Shown: positions 63,844 through 64,000 of the stretch, in pieces
How the letters are laid out: every line of letters starts with the position of its first letter
Numbering within the stretch: position 1 is the first letter of the stretch
Translations under genes and position numbers: made by a program
Notes under the pieces: model-generated
The model's database searches: none
Told to the model about the DNA's origin: nothing
Seen by the model: only the letters and a program-made list of their open reading frames with translations
Assembly: GCF_011762185.1 (NCBI RefSeq)
Contig: NZ_JAASQJ010000001.1
Coordinates: 806,001 to 870,000 of the forward strand
Length of the DNA stretch: 64,000 bases
Direction: 5' to 3'
DNA from: Dyadobacter arcticus
GTDB lineage: Bacteria > Bacteroidota > Bacteroidia > Cytophagales > Spirosomataceae

Positions 63844-64000
63844 TCAAAACAATTCCAATTGCCCGCTATTCCCTCTCGCCTTTTTAGCCTTGCCTTTGAC
63901 AGTCCTTCCTTCATATTTCCACGAATTATCCCGTTCCTGCTGTACAATGTCGTCGAAACGATTATTAGGCTGAAAGTCCTTTTCAAGCTTGGCAGAGACT
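63844..64000 (-). CDS. C-terminal end of an unidentified protein finishing in QLELF (partial, runs off window end)
   Basis: A frame of 51 codons is open from the window edge to TGA at 63846-63844. It is basic in the last third (KGKAKKARGNSG) and ends exactly in QLELF, which matches the QL-x-LF clamp-binding peptide found at the ends of many DNA repair and replication proteins. This hints at a Y-family polymerase or another clamp-bound protein, but 51 residues are too few to name it. The other two frames on this strand also stay open for part of the stretch, so coding is not proven. Confidence 0.5.
   Translation of the reverse strand, partial: VSAKLEKDFQPNNRFDDIVQQERDNSWKYEGRTVKGKAKKARGNSGQLELF

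Overview
The window is about 64 kb of bacterial chromosome that looks like a Bacteroidota genome of the order Cytophagales, probably a Dyadobacter-like Spirosomaceae. The reasons are the protein families present: a Reg_prop/Y_Y_Y sensor kinase paired with a LytTR regulator, DUF1080, DUF6600, 800-residue SLBB exporters, Wzi-type capsule proteins, and a HEAT-repeat/cytochrome c lipoprotein. Several gene starts are also preceded by the Bacteroidota -7 element TAnnTTTG. The genus is an inference; no rRNA or marker set is present to settle it. I saw no transposase, integrase, phage gene or CRISPR array.

Layout. 1-755: N-terminal end of a SNF2-type helicase. 1032-5462: small candidate genes, then a LytS-type sensor kinase and LytTR regulator pair. 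5641-8651: a lipoprotein, a membrane protein, tRNA-Leu and tRNA-Gly, and TerC. 8676-13880: a large DUF4011-type SF1 helicase, a DUF1080 protein and a HIT protein.

13892-45621 is one large exopolysaccharide/capsule region, almost all on the minus strand. It runs from wza and wzz at 45.6 kb, through sugar-nucleotide genes, flippase, polymerase and glycosyltransferases, to a priming sugar-phosphate transferase and two Wzi-like proteins at 13.9-18.1 kb. Within it, 36131-42052 encodes glucose-1-phosphate cytidylyltransferase, CDP-glucose 4,6-dehydratase, an iron-sulfur 3-dehydratase (RfbH type), a thiamine-diphosphate enzyme of the YerE type and a short NAD(P)-dependent reductase. Together these are the expected set for a CDP-linked branched-chain 3,6-dideoxysugar such as yersiniose. 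This is the most interesting part of the window. Two beta-helix proteins in the locus may cut or modify the polymer.

45758-53468: aspS, a lipoprotein, then a rhamnose catabolism cluster (bifunctional aldolase/dehydrogenase, isomerase, GntR regulator) with a repeat-built hairpin between the two enzyme genes. 53608-64000: a DUF6600 protein with a disordered tail, the ribosome-rescue hydrolase ArfB, an MFS transporter, a DUF6984 protein and an AAA_14/DUF4143 ATPase with a striking 18-bp perfect palindrome upstream, a DUF2157-like membrane protein, a 1141-residue HEAT/cytochrome c lipoprotein, a Uma2 protein, and the C-terminal end of a protein finishing in a clamp-binding-like QLELF.
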